DNA from: Candidatus Nitrospira nitrificans | GTDB lineage: Bacteria; Nitrospirota; Nitrospiria; Nitrospirales; Nitrospiraceae | Assembly (NCBI RefSeq): GCF_001458775.1 | Contig: NZ_CZPZ01000023.1 | Coordinates: 124,001 to 188,000 of the forward strand | DNA length: 64,000 nucleotides | Reading direction: 5' to 3' | Part shown: positions 33,857 through 43,368 of the stretch, piece after piece | Layout: each line of letters starts with the position of its first letter | Position numbering within the stretch: the first letter of the stretch is position 1 | Notes under the pieces: generated by a model | What the model was told of the DNA's origin: nothing | The model's database searches: none | What the model saw: only the letters and a program-made list of their open reading frames with translations | Program-made: the position numbers and the translations under genes

Positions 33857-36259
33857 ATGGCAGGCGACGGACGGTTCGTCGAAATTCAGAAACAGCCACG
33901 CCGCCGTCTGCGCTGGTGGCAGATGACCCTGATGGCTCTGGTCGCCCTGAGTATCGTCGGAGCCACGACGGTTGCGGGAGTCATCTGGTATTTCTCCAAG
34001 GACCTTCCCTCGCTCGATCTGCTCCAAAATTATCAACCGAGTTTGGTCACCACCGTCTATTCCGATGATCGCCAACCTATCGGCCAATTCTTTATCGAGC
34101 GCCGCATTCTGACTCCGCTCCCGGAAATTCCCAAAACGCTGACGCAGGCGGTCATTGCGACCGAAGACGCGAGGTTTTTTGAGCATCCGGGTCTGGACTA
34201 TATCGGGATGCTGCGAGCGGCCTGGACGAACATTCGGCATGGTGGGAAGAAAGTTGAGGGAGCCAGCACCATCACGCAACAACTGGCCCGTGCGCTCTTT
34301 CTGTCGTCCGAACGGTCCTATGAGCGGAAAGTTCGCGAGCTCATTTTGGCCTACAAAATGGAAGTGGTGTCCGGGAAAGAGCAAATTCTTGAAACCTATC
34401 TGAACCAAATTTACTTCGGGCAAGGAGCTTATGGCGTCGGCTCGGCGGCGCAATCGTATTTTGGGAAAGATATCAGGAGCCTGACCCTTGCCGAATCGGC
34501 ATTCTTGGCCGGTCTGCCGAAGTCGCCCAGCCGGTTTTCTCCGTTCAGCGCCTATGAATCGGCGAAGAAGCGCCAAGAGCATGTTCTCGCGAGGATGGAG
34601 GAAGTCGGGTTTATTACCGGTGCGGAACGGGAAGCGGCCACTCGCGACAAACTGAATTTCCAGCGGCCAGGAAGCGAGCATCTTGCGCCGTACTTCGTCG
34701 AATACGTCCGTCAACTGCTCATGGCGAAGTATGGGGAGTCGATGGTGTACAAGGGCGGTCTCCAAATCTACACGACCTTGAATTTGGAGATGCAGAAAGC
34801 GGCGGAGTCGGCGTTCTTGAGCGGGGTTCGCGAGCTTGATAAACGGGAAGGGTGGCGAGGCCCTCGGCGAACCGTTGATTTGGCGACGTTCCGCCCTTCG
34901 GAACTCGCCTCCGGGGATCAGCTGCTCAAACCGGGGTATCTGGGGGAAGGGGTCGTCTTACGGGTTGCCAAGGATCACTATGTGGTGCAAGTCGGCGCGT
35001 TCGCCGCGAAGCTGGCGTTTGACGACATGGCCTGGGCCAAACGAATGCTCAAGGGACCGGATCCCACCGTGGATTTTGCCGTGAATCCGAATCTCAAGTC
35101 ACTCCTGAAGCCTGGGGATGTCATCGAAATCGGTGTGAAACGGCTCACCAAGGACGGCGTGCAACTCACATTGGAGCAGACGCCGGTCGTCGAAGGAGGG
35201 CTGATTGCGATCGATCCCAAGGTGGGTGCGATTCGTGCGATGGTGGGCGGCTATGATTTCTCCCGCAGTGAATACAACCGCGCGGTGCAGGCCCACCGGC
35301 AACCGGGGTCCGCGTTCAAACCCCTCATTTATGCGACGGCGATGAGCCAAGGGTTGAGCCCTGCCACACAGATTCTCGACGCCCCGGTCGTCTATGAACA
35401 GGCGGAGGACGACAAGATTTGGAAGCCGGAGAACTACGGCCGGAAGTTTCACGGCATGGTGAGTCTTCGGGATGCGCTGGCTCAGTCGCACAATCTTGCA
35501 ACGGTTCGGTTGTTGGACAAGGTCGGCGTGAAAAACGTGATCGAGTTCTCGCGCACGGTCGGGATCACGAGTCCGCTCCCCGCGGATCTCTCCCTCGGAC
35601 TCGGCACATCGTCGGTCGGCTTGCTGGAGTTGACTTCGGTCTATGGGGTGTTCTTGAACCAGGGAAATCGAGTGGAGCCCTTTGCCGTCAAATCGGTCAA
35701 AGACAACACGGGGAAAGTCCTTGAAGTGACCGAGCCCGAGCCTCGTGAAGTCATCGCCAAAGAAGCCGCCTATTTGATTACCAATATGATGGAAGATGTC
35801 GTGCAGCGGGGAACCGGGCAGGCGGCGAAGGTGCTGGGACGTCCGATCGCCGGGAAAACCGGCACGACGAACGACTACATCAACGCCTGGTTCATCGGTG
35901 GAACGCCGAATCTGGTCACCGGCGTCTATGTCGGCTTTGACGACCGTCGCTCGCTCGGAGAGAGCGAAACGGGAGCCCGCTCCGCCTTGCCGATCTGGAT
36001 TACTTTCATGAAAGAGGCGCTCAAGCAGCTTCCTGTCGTGCCGTTCGAGATTCCGGACGGGGTGACTTTCGTGAAGGTTGATTCTTCGACAGGACTTCTG
36101 GAGTCCGAACAGGAAGGCGAAGGGCAAAAGGGAACGGTTGAGCTCTTCACGAAGGGGAGTGAGCCGACTCAGGCGGTCCAGCGTCGACAGGATCCGACGG
36201 ATTTCTATAAGCTGGACCAGATTCCCGAGGGACCACCGGTCGGAGACGGGAATTTGTAA
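33857..36259 (+). CDS. mrcA: Class A penicillin-binding protein (PBP1A)
   Basis: 800 residues. Membrane anchor LMALVALSIVGATTVAGVIWYF near residue 30. The transglycosylase domain has the catalytic Glu in TEDARFFEHPGLD near 100 and ASTITQQLARALF near 135. The transpeptidase has SxxK in RQPGSAFKPLIY near 481, SHN near 544, and KTGTTND near 668. It polymerises and cross-links peptidoglycan in the periplasm. ATG follows ACAGGAGTGAA. IscX is convergent, 10 bp after its stop. Confidence 0.95.
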   Translation: MAGDGRFVEIQKQPRRRLRWWQMTLMALVALSIVGATTVAGVIWYFSKDLPSLDLLQNYQPSLVTTVYSDDRQPIGQFFIERRILTPLPEIPKTLTQAVIATEDARFFEHPGLDYIGMLRAAWTNIRHGGKKVEGASTITQQLARALFLSSERSYERKVRELILAYKMEVVSGKEQILETYLNQIYFGQGAYGVGSAAQSYFGKDIRSLTLAESAFLAGLPKSPSRFSPFSAYESAKKRQEHVLARMEEVGFITGAEREAATRDKLNFQRPGSEHLAPYFVEYVRQLLMAKYGESMVYKGGLQIYTTLNLEMQKAAESAFLSGVRELDKREGWRGPRRTVDLATFRPSELASGDQLLKPGYLGEGVVLRVAKDHYVVQVGAFAAKLAFDDMAWAKRMLKGPDPTVDFAVNPNLKSLLKPGDVIEIGVKRLTKDGVQLTLEQTPVVEGGLIAIDPKVGAIRAMVGGYDFSRSEYNRAVQAHRQPGSAFKPLIYATAMSQGLSPATQILDAPVVYEQAEDDKIWKPENYGRKFHGMVSLRDALAQSHNLATVRLLDKVGVKNVIEFSRTVGITSPLPADLSLGLGTSSVGLLELTSVYGVFLNQGNRVEPFAVKSVKDNTGKVLEVTEPEPREVIAKEAAYLITNMMEDVVQRGTGQAAKVLGRPIAGKTGTTNDYINAWFIGGTPNLVTGVYVGFDDRRSLGESETGARSALPIWITFMKEALKQLPVVPFEIPDGVTFVKVDSSTGLLESEQEGEGQKGTVELFTKGSEPTQAVQRRQDPTDFYKLDQIPEGPPVGDGNL

Positions 36260-36268
36260 CTCCGGAAA

Positions 36269-36481
36269 CTATGCTTTCGTATCCTGATATTCTTCGTGCC
36301 ACGCCATCTGAATCATTTCCAAGATTTTCTCGTTCGATTTCTTCGGGTCGTCTTTAAATTCCGGCAGCGCAACGATCCAGGTGTGCATGTCGGTGAAACG
36401 CACGGTGAGCGGATCTGTCTCTGGGTGTTCTTCGACCAACCGGATGGCGATCTCTTCGGCGTCTTGCCATTTCAAGTCCAT
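36269..36481 (-). CDS. iscX: IscX
   Basis: 70 residues: MDLKWQDAEEIAIRLVEEHP, then TDPLTVRFTDMHTWIVALPEF, the IscX pattern. It is a small acidic adaptor that binds IscS and controls Fe-S assembly. ATG at 36481 follows AAGGAG. Last gene of the isc operon. Confidence 0.92.
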   Translation of the reverse strand: MDLKWQDAEEIAIRLVEEHPETDPLTVRFTDMHTWIVALPEFKDDPKKSNEKILEMIQMAWHEEYQDTKA

Positions 36482-36489
36482 TCACAACT

Positions 36490-36597
36490 CCTTCGTATCT
36501 CGTCGTTCGTGAAGCCCGCTTCGCCAGTTCAGCCCGCGTCGACAAGTCTGCGAGGGAGCGTGAAGCGCGCGATACGCTTCAGAGGCACGCTTCACGT
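36490..36597. repeat. GTGAAGC-type repeat with perfect 9-bp hairpin between hscA and iscX
   Basis: CGTGAAGCG (36559-36567) pairs with CGCTTCACG (36588-36596). Its first part (36510-36556) matches 61239-61285, GTGAAGCCCGCTTCGCC then CAGCCCGC. It overlaps the hscA stop. It could stabilise or shorten the mRNA between the two genes. Confidence 0.6.
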
Positions 36598-38412
36598 TAC
36601 CTCGGATACCTTCTTCCCTTGGAGGCCTTTCTTGAGAGAATCCTCCAGCATCACGACGTTCAAGTGCTTCGCGGCCTGTTCGAGTTCCACCATGCGGGCT
36701 CGGATGGCTCGCGGGTCCGTTCCGTCCTTTGCGGTGGATACGCGCGACAATGCAGCGCGGATATCATCGGCCTCCTCCTGCGCGATCATGCGCTCCGCTT
36801 CGCTGAGAGACTTTTCGATCGTTTTCAGCAAAGCGTCTGCATCCAAACGAGCTTCGATCAGCTTGCGAGCGCTGACGTCCTCGGCCGCGAACTTGAACGA
36901 GTCCTCGATCATCCGCTCCACTTCCGAATCGGATAGTCCGTAGGAGGGTTTGACCTCGATCGACTGGCTTTGGCCCGTCCGCATGTCCGTCGCCGTGACG
37001 TTCAAGATCCCGTTGGCATCGATTAAAAAGGTGACCTCGATACGCGGGACGCCGGCGGGGAGAGGCGGTACTTTGAGGCGGAATCGGGCCAAGCTCCGGT
37101 TGTCTTTGACGAGTTCGCGCTCACCTTGGAGGATGTGGATATCCACTCCGGTCTGACCGTCGACATAGGTCGTGAACATCTCCTTGGCGCTTGCCGGGAT
37201 GGTCGTGTTTCGGCGGATCAGGCTGCTCATGACGCCGCCCATCGTTTCGATGCCGAGGGACAAGGGCGTGACGTCCAACAGCAACATATCTGTCGTTCCG
37301 CCGCTGAGAATGTCGGCCTGGACCGCCGCCCCCAGGGCCACCACCTCGTCCGGATTCAAGTGGCAATGGGGTTGCTTTCCGAACAGCGCTGCCACTCGTT
37401 GCCGGACCAATGGCATGCGGGTGGAACCGCCCACCAATACGACCTCATCAATGTCTTGTGGAGTAAGCCCGGCGTCTTTTAACGCGATGCGACAAGGCGC
37501 TAAGGTGCTCTCGATGATCCCTACCACGAGAGATTCAAGCTGATCACGCGTCAGCTCTCTGGTAAAGCGTCCTTTGTCTTCCGGGAGCTCGATGGTAATC
37601 TCGGTCTTGTGCTCATCAGACAGGCGTATCTTGGCCCGCTCCGCTTCCAACCGGACAGTCTGCATATGGTCGGGGTAGCGGTCGATGTCGATTCCGTAAC
37701 GATCTCGGATATCTCCGAGGAAAAGGTCGACGAGTACGCGGTCGAGATCGTCTCCGCCAAGATGGGTATCGCCGTTGGTCGCCAGCACTTCGAAGATGCC
37801 GTCTTTCAGCTTTAGGATTGAGATGTCGAATGTCCCGCCGCCGAAGTCATAGACGGCGATCGTCCCTTGCGTTTTTTCCTGAAGCCCGTAGGCCAGCGAG
37901 GCCGCGGTCGGCTCGTTGATGATGCGCAACACCTCCAACCCGGCAATGAGGCCGGCATCCTTGGTGGCTTGCCGCTGGCTGTCGTTGAAGTAGGCCGGCA
38001 CGGTAATGACGGCTTTGGTGATACTCTCGCCGAGGGAGGCCTCCGCCCGCAGCTTCAGTTCCTTGAGGATCATGGCGGAGATCTGTGGCGGTGAATAGCT
38101 CTTCTGGCCAAGCCTGATCCGGATCACACCGTTCGTCTCGGTGACATGATATGGGAAATAGGCCAGCTCGTTCTGGACATCGGCCAACCCCCTGCCCATG
38201 AAGCGCTTCACGGAGTAGACCGTTCGTTCAGGAGTTCTGGTCAAATGCTCCTTCGCAGAATCTCCGACGATCAATCCATTGTCCGTCAGGGCGACGACCG
38301 AAGGCACCATCGTCCGTCCGTGACGGTCCGGGACGACACAGGGCTGCCCGTCTTTCATGTACGCAACCAGCGAATTGGTTGTGCCTAAGTCGATGCCGAC
38401 GATGCGTGCCAT
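36592..38412 (-). CDS. hscA: Fe-S assembly chaperone HscA (Hsp70)
   Basis: 606 residues. N-terminus [17 protein letters not shown] and [10 protein letters not shown] near 190 are the Hsp70 ATP-binding motifs, and the substrate-binding part begins near 380 ([14 protein letters not shown]). The length and the isc context point to HscA, not DnaK. It works with HscB to move Fe-S clusters off IscU. Downstream of hscB by 168 bp, a gap with no gene. Confidence 0.93.
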   Translation of the reverse strand: MARIVGIDLGTTNSLVAYMKDGQPCVVPDRHGRTMVPSVVALTDNGLIVGDSAKEHLTRTPERTVYSVKRFMGRGLADVQNELAYFPYHVTETNGVIRIRLGQKSYSPPQISAMILKELKLRAEASLGESITKAVITVPAYFNDSQRQATKDAGLIAGLEVLRIINEPTAASLAYGLQEKTQGTIAVYDFGGGTFDISILKLKDGIFEVLATNGDTHLGGDDLDRVLVDLFLGDIRDRYGIDIDRYPDHMQTVRLEAERAKIRLSDEHKTEITIELPEDKGRFTRELTRDQLESLVVGIIESTLAPCRIALKDAGLTPQDIDEVVLVGGSTRMPLVRQRVAALFGKQPHCHLNPDEVVALGAAVQADILSGGTTDMLLLDVTPLSLGIETMGGVMSSLIRRNTTIPASAKEMFTTYVDGQTGVDIHILQGERELVKDNRSLARFRLKVPPLPAGVPRIEVTFLIDANGILNVTATDMRTGQSQSIEVKPSYGLSDSEVERMIEDSFKFAAEDVSARKLIEARLDADALLKTIEKSLSEAERMIAQEEADDIRAALSRVSTAKDGTDPRAIRARMVELEQAAKHLNVVMLEDSLKKGLQGKKVSEVT

Positions 38413-38580
38413 ATCAAAGAGGCTGAAAAGGGTTGCTAACTTCGTTCTCGGTCGTTGTCCCCTCTCGACGTACAGAGCAAGTACGCCTCGGGGTCGTCAC
38501 TCCCTGTGGTTTCGTTGGAAACCCGTTTGAGCATCTTTGAAGGATGCCGACAGCAGAGAGCCTTATGGCAAAACATTTGC

Positions 38581-39303
38581 TCAACTGATCGTTGCCGCCA
38601 GATCGTTGACGATGTTGTTGATATAGGTCCGATGCGACAGGAGATCGCGCATTTGCTTCAGGATTCTGTCCCGTTCCACCCTTGCCACGCTCGTGGCTTC
38701 CCCCGCCTCTTGTAGCTGGTCCCAGTCGGCGAACAACTGCCGAAGTTGAGATTCCATTCCTTCCTTGCGCCGCTCCAACGCGCCCTGCTCAGTTTGGAGG
38801 GCGGCGCGGAGCCGGTGTCCCTGATCCGAAGCGCGATCCGATGCCCGGTAGTCTTCCAGGGTATCTTGAAGTTCCAGAATTTCTTCAAAGAGATCCGCCG
38901 GCGGAGAGGTACGAATGTCTTTGACCGAGCCGGTTTCCAGGGCCAGGAGGTATTCCGCTCGTTGAATGGGATCACGGAGCGTGCGATAGGCTGTGTTAAG
39001 GACGGCGGCATTGCTGAGGCTGATGGTCTGTTCGGGCGCGCTTTTAGTCTGATAAAAGTCCGGATGGAATGTCCGGCTCAGTTCGTAGAACTTGGCCTCC
39101 AGCTTCTTCGGATCGAGCAGGAGGCGCCGTGGAAACCCGAGACAGGTGAAGTAGTCGGTCTCTTTTGAGACCGGCTGAACTTTCACGCACCGGTCACAGA
39201 AGTATTCTCCCGTCACTTCCGATTGACAGTGCCAGCACATGCTCCGGGCCATCTGCAGCTGGCGACGAGTATCGGGATGGGTAGATGATTGATGGTTATC
39301 CAT
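38581..39303 (-). CDS. hscB: Co-chaperone HscB with N-terminal zinc finger
   Basis: 240 residues. Residues 20-40 have CWHCQSEVTGEYFCDRC, a Cys4 zinc-finger-like site absent from E. coli HscB but present in eukaryotic HSC20. The J domain FTCLGFPRRLLLDPKKLEAKFYELSRTFHPDFY has the HPD at about residue 80. The C-terminal helical domain binds IscU. The ATG at 39303 lacks a strong ribosome site; a later ATG at about 39249 is possible. Confidence 0.88.
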   Translation of the reverse strand: MDNHQSSTHPDTRRQLQMARSMCWHCQSEVTGEYFCDRCVKVQPVSKETDYFTCLGFPRRLLLDPKKLEAKFYELSRTFHPDFYQTKSAPEQTISLSNAAVLNTAYRTLRDPIQRAEYLLALETGSVKDIRTSPPADLFEEILELQDTLEDYRASDRASDQGHRLRAALQTEQGALERRKEGMESQLRQLFADWDQLQEAGEATSVARVERDRILKQMRDLLSHRTYINNIVNDLAATIS

Positions 39304-39363
39304 GGGTAAAAACGGGCATGGCGCATGCCCCCTGCCCCGTCGGCATTGTGAGTAGAGAGTGAA

Positions 39364-39720
39364 TTAAGCCGAGAACGATTCTCCACAACCACATGTCTTA
39401 TTGGCGTTCGGGTTCAAAAACTTGAAGTTTCCGCCCATCATGTCTTTTTGATAATCCAGTTGGGTGCCTTGGAGATAGATGGCGCTCTTGGCGTCGACGA
39501 TCACTTTGACACCGTCGATCTCATGGACTTGATCGTATTGTCCGATCTTGTCATCAAAATTGATCGTGTAGCTCAAGCCCGAACAGCCTCCTCCCTTCAC
39601 TCCGAGGCGAAGTCCGCCTTCTTCAATGCCTTGTACGTTGATCAGCCGCTTGATTTCTTTCACGGCTGCGCCGGTGAGCGAGATGATCGGAGCCTGGGTC
39701 TCGACATTCGTTGTGTCCAT
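39364..39720 (-). CDS. iscA: Iron-sulfur assembly protein IscA
   Basis: 118 residues. The A-type motif has GGGCSGLSY near residue 48 and the C-terminal CGCGESFS. These three Cys hold Fe-S cluster or iron. ATG at 39720 follows AAGGGAG. Fourth gene of the isc operon, after iscU. Confidence 0.95.
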   Translation of the reverse strand: MDTTNVETQAPIISLTGAAVKEIKRLINVQGIEEGGLRLGVKGGGCSGLSYTINFDDKIGQYDQVHEIDGVKVIVDAKSAIYLQGTQLDYQKDMMGGNFKFLNPNANKTCGCGESFSA

Positions 39721-39741
39721 GGGACGCTCCCTTCGTGGCTG

Positions 39742-40140
39742 TTACTTGGTGCCGGCTGGCTGTCCGTCGGCCTTTTTCTGATAGTCGGCCAATGCGGCTT
39801 TGATGGCATCTTCCGCGAGGACCGAACAGTGAATTTTCACAGGAGGAAGATTCAGCTCCTGCACGATGTCCGTGTTCTTGATCTTCTGGGCTTCTTCCAA
39901 GGTCTTGCCCTTGAGCCATTCGGTGGCCAGGCTGGAACTGGCGATTGCCGACCCGCAACCGAAGGTCTTGAACTTCGCATCCACGATCGTGTCGTTCTGG
40001 ACCTTGATCTGGAGCTTCATCACGTCACCGCACTCCGGGGCCCCCACCATCCCGGTGCCCACGTCCGCATCGTCTTTCTTAAAGCTGCCCATATTGCGGG
40101 GATTGTTGAAATGATCGACGACTTTATCGCTGTATGCCAT
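39742..40140 (-). CDS. iscU: Fe-S cluster scaffold IscU
   Basis: 132 residues. The three Cys are in GAPECGDVM, FGCGSAIA and HCSVLAED, and LPPVKIHC gives the LPPVK motif that HscA binds. Clusters form on it using sulfur from IscS. ATG follows an ideal AAGGAGG. The gap to iscS carries a hairpin (40167-40205). Confidence 0.96.
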   Translation of the reverse strand: MAYSDKVVDHFNNPRNMGSFKKDDADVGTGMVGAPECGDVMKLQIKVQNDTIVDAKFKTFGCGSAIASSSLATEWLKGKTLEEAQKIKNTDIVQELNLPPVKIHCSVLAEDAIKAALADYQKKADGQPAGTK

Positions 40141-40166
40141 AGAAACCTCCTTGGTATCTCGTCGTT

Positions 40167-40205
40167 CGTGAAGCGCCGTTCGTGGTCTGCGAGATGCGCT
40201 TCACG
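40167..40205. repeat. Perfect 10-bp hairpin between iscS and iscU
   Basis: CGTGAAGCGC (40167-40176) and GCGCTTCACG (40196-40205), loop 19 nt. The flank GGTATCTCGTCGTTCGTGAAGC also occurs, nearly identical, at about 36492. It likely modulates the iscRS / iscUA transcript ratio. Confidence 0.6.
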
Positions 40206-40215
40206 TCTGGCGTCA

Positions 40216-41433
40216 TTAATGCGCCGCCCACTGAACGGATTTCATATCCACGCCTTCTTTCGCCATTTCATAGAGCGGGGACATTTCCCGCAACTTGGTG
40301 ACGACCTCAATAACCTTCTTGATCGTATAGTCAATCTCATCGTCGGCGCTGAACCGGCCCAAGCCGAAACGGATCGAGGAGTGAGCAAGCTCTGTCCCGA
40401 CGCCGAGCGCGCGCAACACGTACGAGGGTTCCAGCGTGGCCGACGTGCAGGCTGAACCGGACGAGAGCGCGATGTCTTTCATGCCCATGAGCAGCGACTC
40501 CCCTTCGACGTAGGCAAACGAAATGTTGAGGTTGCCCGGCAAACGGTTCGTCGGATGGCCGTTGAGGTAACTCTCTTCGAGGGCTGCCATGATATCGGCT
40601 TGAAGGCGGTCGCGCATCTTGGTGAGCCGCGCTGCTTCCGTTGACATCTCCTGCTCGCAGAGTTCGCAGGCCTTTCCGAATCCGACGATCAGCGGAACCG
40701 GCAGGGTGCCGGACCGCATGCCGCGTTCATGGCCCCCTCCGTCCATTTGGGCCGCGATCCGAACGCGAGGGTTCCGCTTTCTCACGTACAGCGCACCGAC
40801 TCCCTTGGGGCCATAGATCTTATGGGCTGAAAACGACATAAGATCGATGCCCATGGCCTGGACATCGACGGGAATTTTACCGACGCCCTGGGTGGCGTCG
40901 CAATGGAACAGAATCCCTTTCGCTTTGGCGATCTTGCCGATATCCTGGATGGGATTGATCGTGCCGATTTCGTTGTTGGCCAGCATGACCGAGATCAGAA
41001 TCGTCTTGTCGGTGATCGCGTTCTGCACGTCCTGTGGGTTCACCATGCCGTATTTATCGACCGGCAAATACGTCACAGTCGCCAGCCCTTTGGCTTCAAG
41101 GGACTTGGCTGTATCGAGCACGGCCCGATGCTCCGTGGACGACGTGATGATGTGGGTGCCTTTCTCCTTGTACATCTCCACGACACCCTTCAACGCCAAG
41201 TTGTCCGATTCAGTGGCGCCGCTGGTGAAGACGATCTCTTTTGAATCGGCCTTGATGAGCTTTGCAATCTGTTTCCTGGCTTGTTCCACCGCTTCTTCCG
41301 CGGCCCAGCCGAATGCATGGTTGCGGCTGGCGGCGTTGCCGAACTTTTCGACGAAATACGGAAGCATCGCCTCCAGAACTCGTGGGTCCATGGGAGTAGT
41401 GGAATGATTGTCGAGGAAAATGGGAAGCTTCAT
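40216..41433 (-). CDS. iscS: Cysteine desulfurase IscS
   Basis: 405 residues. PLP lysine in [11 protein letters not shown] near 205 and catalytic Cys in the loop [13 protein letters not shown] near 330. N-terminus [18 protein letters not shown]. It takes sulfur from cysteine and gives it to IscU. ATG with AAGGAG overlaps the iscR stop by 4 bp (ATGA), so translation is coupled. Confidence 0.96.
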   Translation of the reverse strand: MKLPIFLDNHSTTPMDPRVLEAMLPYFVEKFGNAASRNHAFGWAAEEAVEQARKQIAKLIKADSKEIVFTSGATESDNLALKGVVEMYKEKGTHIITSSTEHRAVLDTAKSLEAKGLATVTYLPVDKYGMVNPQDVQNAITDKTILISVMLANNEIGTINPIQDIGKIAKAKGILFHCDATQGVGKIPVDVQAMGIDLMSFSAHKIYGPKGVGALYVRKRNPRVRIAAQMDGGGHERGMRSGTLPVPLIVGFGKACELCEQEMSTEAARLTKMRDRLQADIMAALEESYLNGHPTNRLPGNLNISFAYVEGESLLMGMKDIALSSGSACTSATLEPSYVLRALGVGTELAHSSIRFGLGRFSADDEIDYTIKKVIEVVTKLREMSPLYEMAKEGVDMKSVQWAAH

Positions 41434-41903
41434 CGTTCGACTCCTTGTGCCGAGGGAGACTGAATTGTAATAAGAGGCGTACCGCCCATCATATCTCCCA
41501 ACGTCATGTTGTTCAGTAACTGATAGATGCTGTCTTGGATTTTCAGGAGCGGCGTGCGGATGTTACAATGCTCGCGCTGCATGCAGAAATCGCCATCTTT
41601 TTCGTGCGAGCAGTCGGTGATGGCAAGCGGGCCTTCGATGCTTTCGATGATTTGCGCAATCGTGATCTCTCTGGCTCTGCGTGCCAGGAGATACCCTCCC
41701 TTAGGACCATTGTGGCTTTCGATGAGGCCGTGCTTCGAGAGAACTTGCAGGACCTTCGCCAACAATTCCAAGGGAATATTGTATTCCTCGGCAATCTCTT
41801 TCGTATTCACCACACGGCCGGGCGTCACATCGCCGAATTGGACCGACGCAATGTGCTGCAGCGCCATGAGCGCATAATCAGCCTTTTTTGAAATCTTTAA
41901 CAT
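41430..41903 (-). CDS. iscR: Rrf2-family Fe-S regulator IscR
   Basis: 157 residues. The winged helix [13 protein letters not shown] is the Rrf2 N-terminus. The cluster ligands Cys near residues 103-121 are spaced C-x8-C-x5-C ([16 protein letters not shown]). With its [2Fe-2S] cluster IscR represses the isc operon, and the palindrome at 41923-41949 is a good binding site. ATG at 41903 begins MLKISKK; the longer frame from 41987 is not used. Confidence 0.92.
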   Translation of the reverse strand: MLKISKKADYALMALQHIASVQFGDVTPGRVVNTKEIAEEYNIPLELLAKVLQVLSKHGLIESHNGPKGGYLLARRAREITIAQIIESIEGPLAITDCSHEKDGDFCMQREHCNIRTPLLKIQDSIYQLLNNMTLGDMMGGTPLITIQSPSAQGVER

Positions 41904-41922
41904 TGCTATTGCCGATTCCTTC

Positions 41923-41949
41923 GATCGGAGACTATAATGATCTCCGATC
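41923..41949 (-). promoter_or_regulatory. Palindrome upstream of iscR, candidate IscR operator
   Basis: GATCGGAGA (41923-41931) and TCTCCGATC (41941-41949) form a perfect 9-bp inverted repeat with a 9-bp spacer containing a TATAGT-like -10 box on the minus strand. It lies 20 bp from the iscR start. The size, 27 bp, matches a dimer site for an Rrf2 protein. Autorepression is a strong inference. Confidence 0.55.
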
Positions 41950-42036
41950 AATCTGGTCGTATTAAGAGTAGCATGCAGGTTTCTCAAGTGTCAATACTCA
42001 GCCGGAGTCCAGCACTCACCTAGAAAGGAACAGGCA

Positions 42037-42453
42037 ATGGGTGGCACAAACCCTTATATTCAACAGGCTCAATATGAACTTCCCCAAGTTTCCTATGCCG
42101 TGACATTCATCCAACCAGATGGGAGTTCCACCACGGTCGCGGTTAATCCGGAAAGGCTTCCCTACGGGGCCACTGGGCTCCCGGGGAGCATTTTGGATAT
42201 CGCGATGGGACATGGAGTGGATTTGGAACATGTGTGCGGTGGGGTGTGCGCCTGCTCAACCTGTCATGTGATCGTGAAACAGGGGCTGGAAACCTGCAAT
42301 GAAGGCACGGACGATGAGTATGATCAGCTGGATGAAGCTCCCATGACGACACTCCAGTCTCGACTGGGATGCCAGTGTGTGCCGAATGGAACCAAGGATA
42401 TCGTCGTCGAAATTCCAGCCGTGAATAAAAATCTCGTGCGAGAGGGGCACTGA
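42037..42453 (+). CDS. fdx: Adrenodoxin-type [2Fe-2S] ferredoxin
   Basis: 138 residues. Ligands are in HVCGGVCACSTCHV near residue 68 and a distal Cys in GCQCVPNG near 113, the Isc Fdx arrangement. It gives electrons for cluster assembly. It is divergent to iscR (133 bp apart), so it sits outside the operon, unlike in E. coli. N-terminal extension of about 20 residues. AAAGGAAC precedes the ATG. Confidence 0.9.
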   Translation: MGGTNPYIQQAQYELPQVSYAVTFIQPDGSSTTVAVNPERLPYGATGLPGSILDIAMGHGVDLEHVCGGVCACSTCHVIVKQGLETCNEGTDDEYDQLDEAPMTTLQSRLGCQCVPNGTKDIVVEIPAVNKNLVREGH

Positions 42454-42542
42454 TTCGTCCGTTCGTGAAGCGTCAATCGTTAAACGGTATTGATTAAACG
42501 CAAGAGAAGAATCCGGCGATTAACGATGCACCAATAGCGTTT

Positions 42543-43247
42543 TCAGTCGTATGTCTCTATCTTCACGTCCTTTCGGTCATAGCCTTCCTCCATAAAATAG
42601 GCACGCAGGGGACGGACGAATGCTTTGGTTCCACAAATCATGGGCACGACTTTGGGCTGTCCCTTGACCAGCGGCGTGAGCATGGACTTGGTTTTATCCA
42701 CGGCGTCCGACTCCCCGTTCTGAGCGACCAGCGGAAGATAGCGGAACGAGGGGTACTGCATGGTCATCGTGAGCCATTCTTGATGGAACAAGACTTCGTC
42801 TTCATGGGGCGCCACGGCAATCAATAAGACCGGAGTTTGGATTTTTGAAAAAAACATCTGCTTGAGAAGGCACCGGATCGGAACAAGCCCCGTATAGCGC
42901 GCGATCAGCAGCAGCTCTCGATCGAACGGTCTGGGCAGGACAAAATTTCCGTAGGGGCCCGACAAAGCAACCTCGTCTCCGGACCTCAACTCATAGAGAT
43001 AATTGGAGCCCAGCCCGCCTGGGACACGATCAAATACCAGCGTTAATTCCCCGTACGGCGACGAAGGGTCGGCCATGGAGTATGCGCGGTTGAGCGGGGG
43101 AGTCGGTCCCACCGGCAGCTTGAGGGAGACCCACTGTCCCGGTTGAAAGGAAATTTTGCTGGTTTTGGGTTTGACGACGAGTTGGCGAACGTGGGGCGTG
43201 AGATCGGTGACCGCGAGCACCGTGGCCGGTTGCGTGAGTTCCGCCAT
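42543..43247 (-). CDS. Ferredoxin-NADP reductase-like flavoprotein
   Basis: 234 residues. FAD motif NRAYSMADP near residue 55 (RxYS), and GPYGNFVLP. The nucleotide loop ARYTGLVPIRCLLKQM differs from the usual GTGxxP, with Tyr-Thr-Gly. It is convergent with fdx, 89 bp away, so it may reduce Fdx. No NAD(P)H specificity can be read. The start has no clear ribosome site. Confidence 0.78.
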   Translation of the reverse strand: MAELTQPATVLAVTDLTPHVRQLVVKPKTSKISFQPGQWVSLKLPVGPTPPLNRAYSMADPSSPYGELTLVFDRVPGGLGSNYLYELRSGDEVALSGPYGNFVLPRPFDRELLLIARYTGLVPIRCLLKQMFFSKIQTPVLLIAVAPHEDEVLFHQEWLTMTMQYPSFRYLPLVAQNGESDAVDKTKSMLTPLVKGQPKVVPMICGTKAFVRPLRAYFMEEGYDRKDVKIETYD

Positions 43248-43368
43248 AATCGATTCGCGGCTCCGTCATAGCAGATGCCGCCGGGAGATGAAAGTGGCAA
43301 GGCGATGTACAAGGATTTTCACAGCATGGTATAGATGCTTGGTGTGTCGTGTATGAAGAAAGGGCGGC

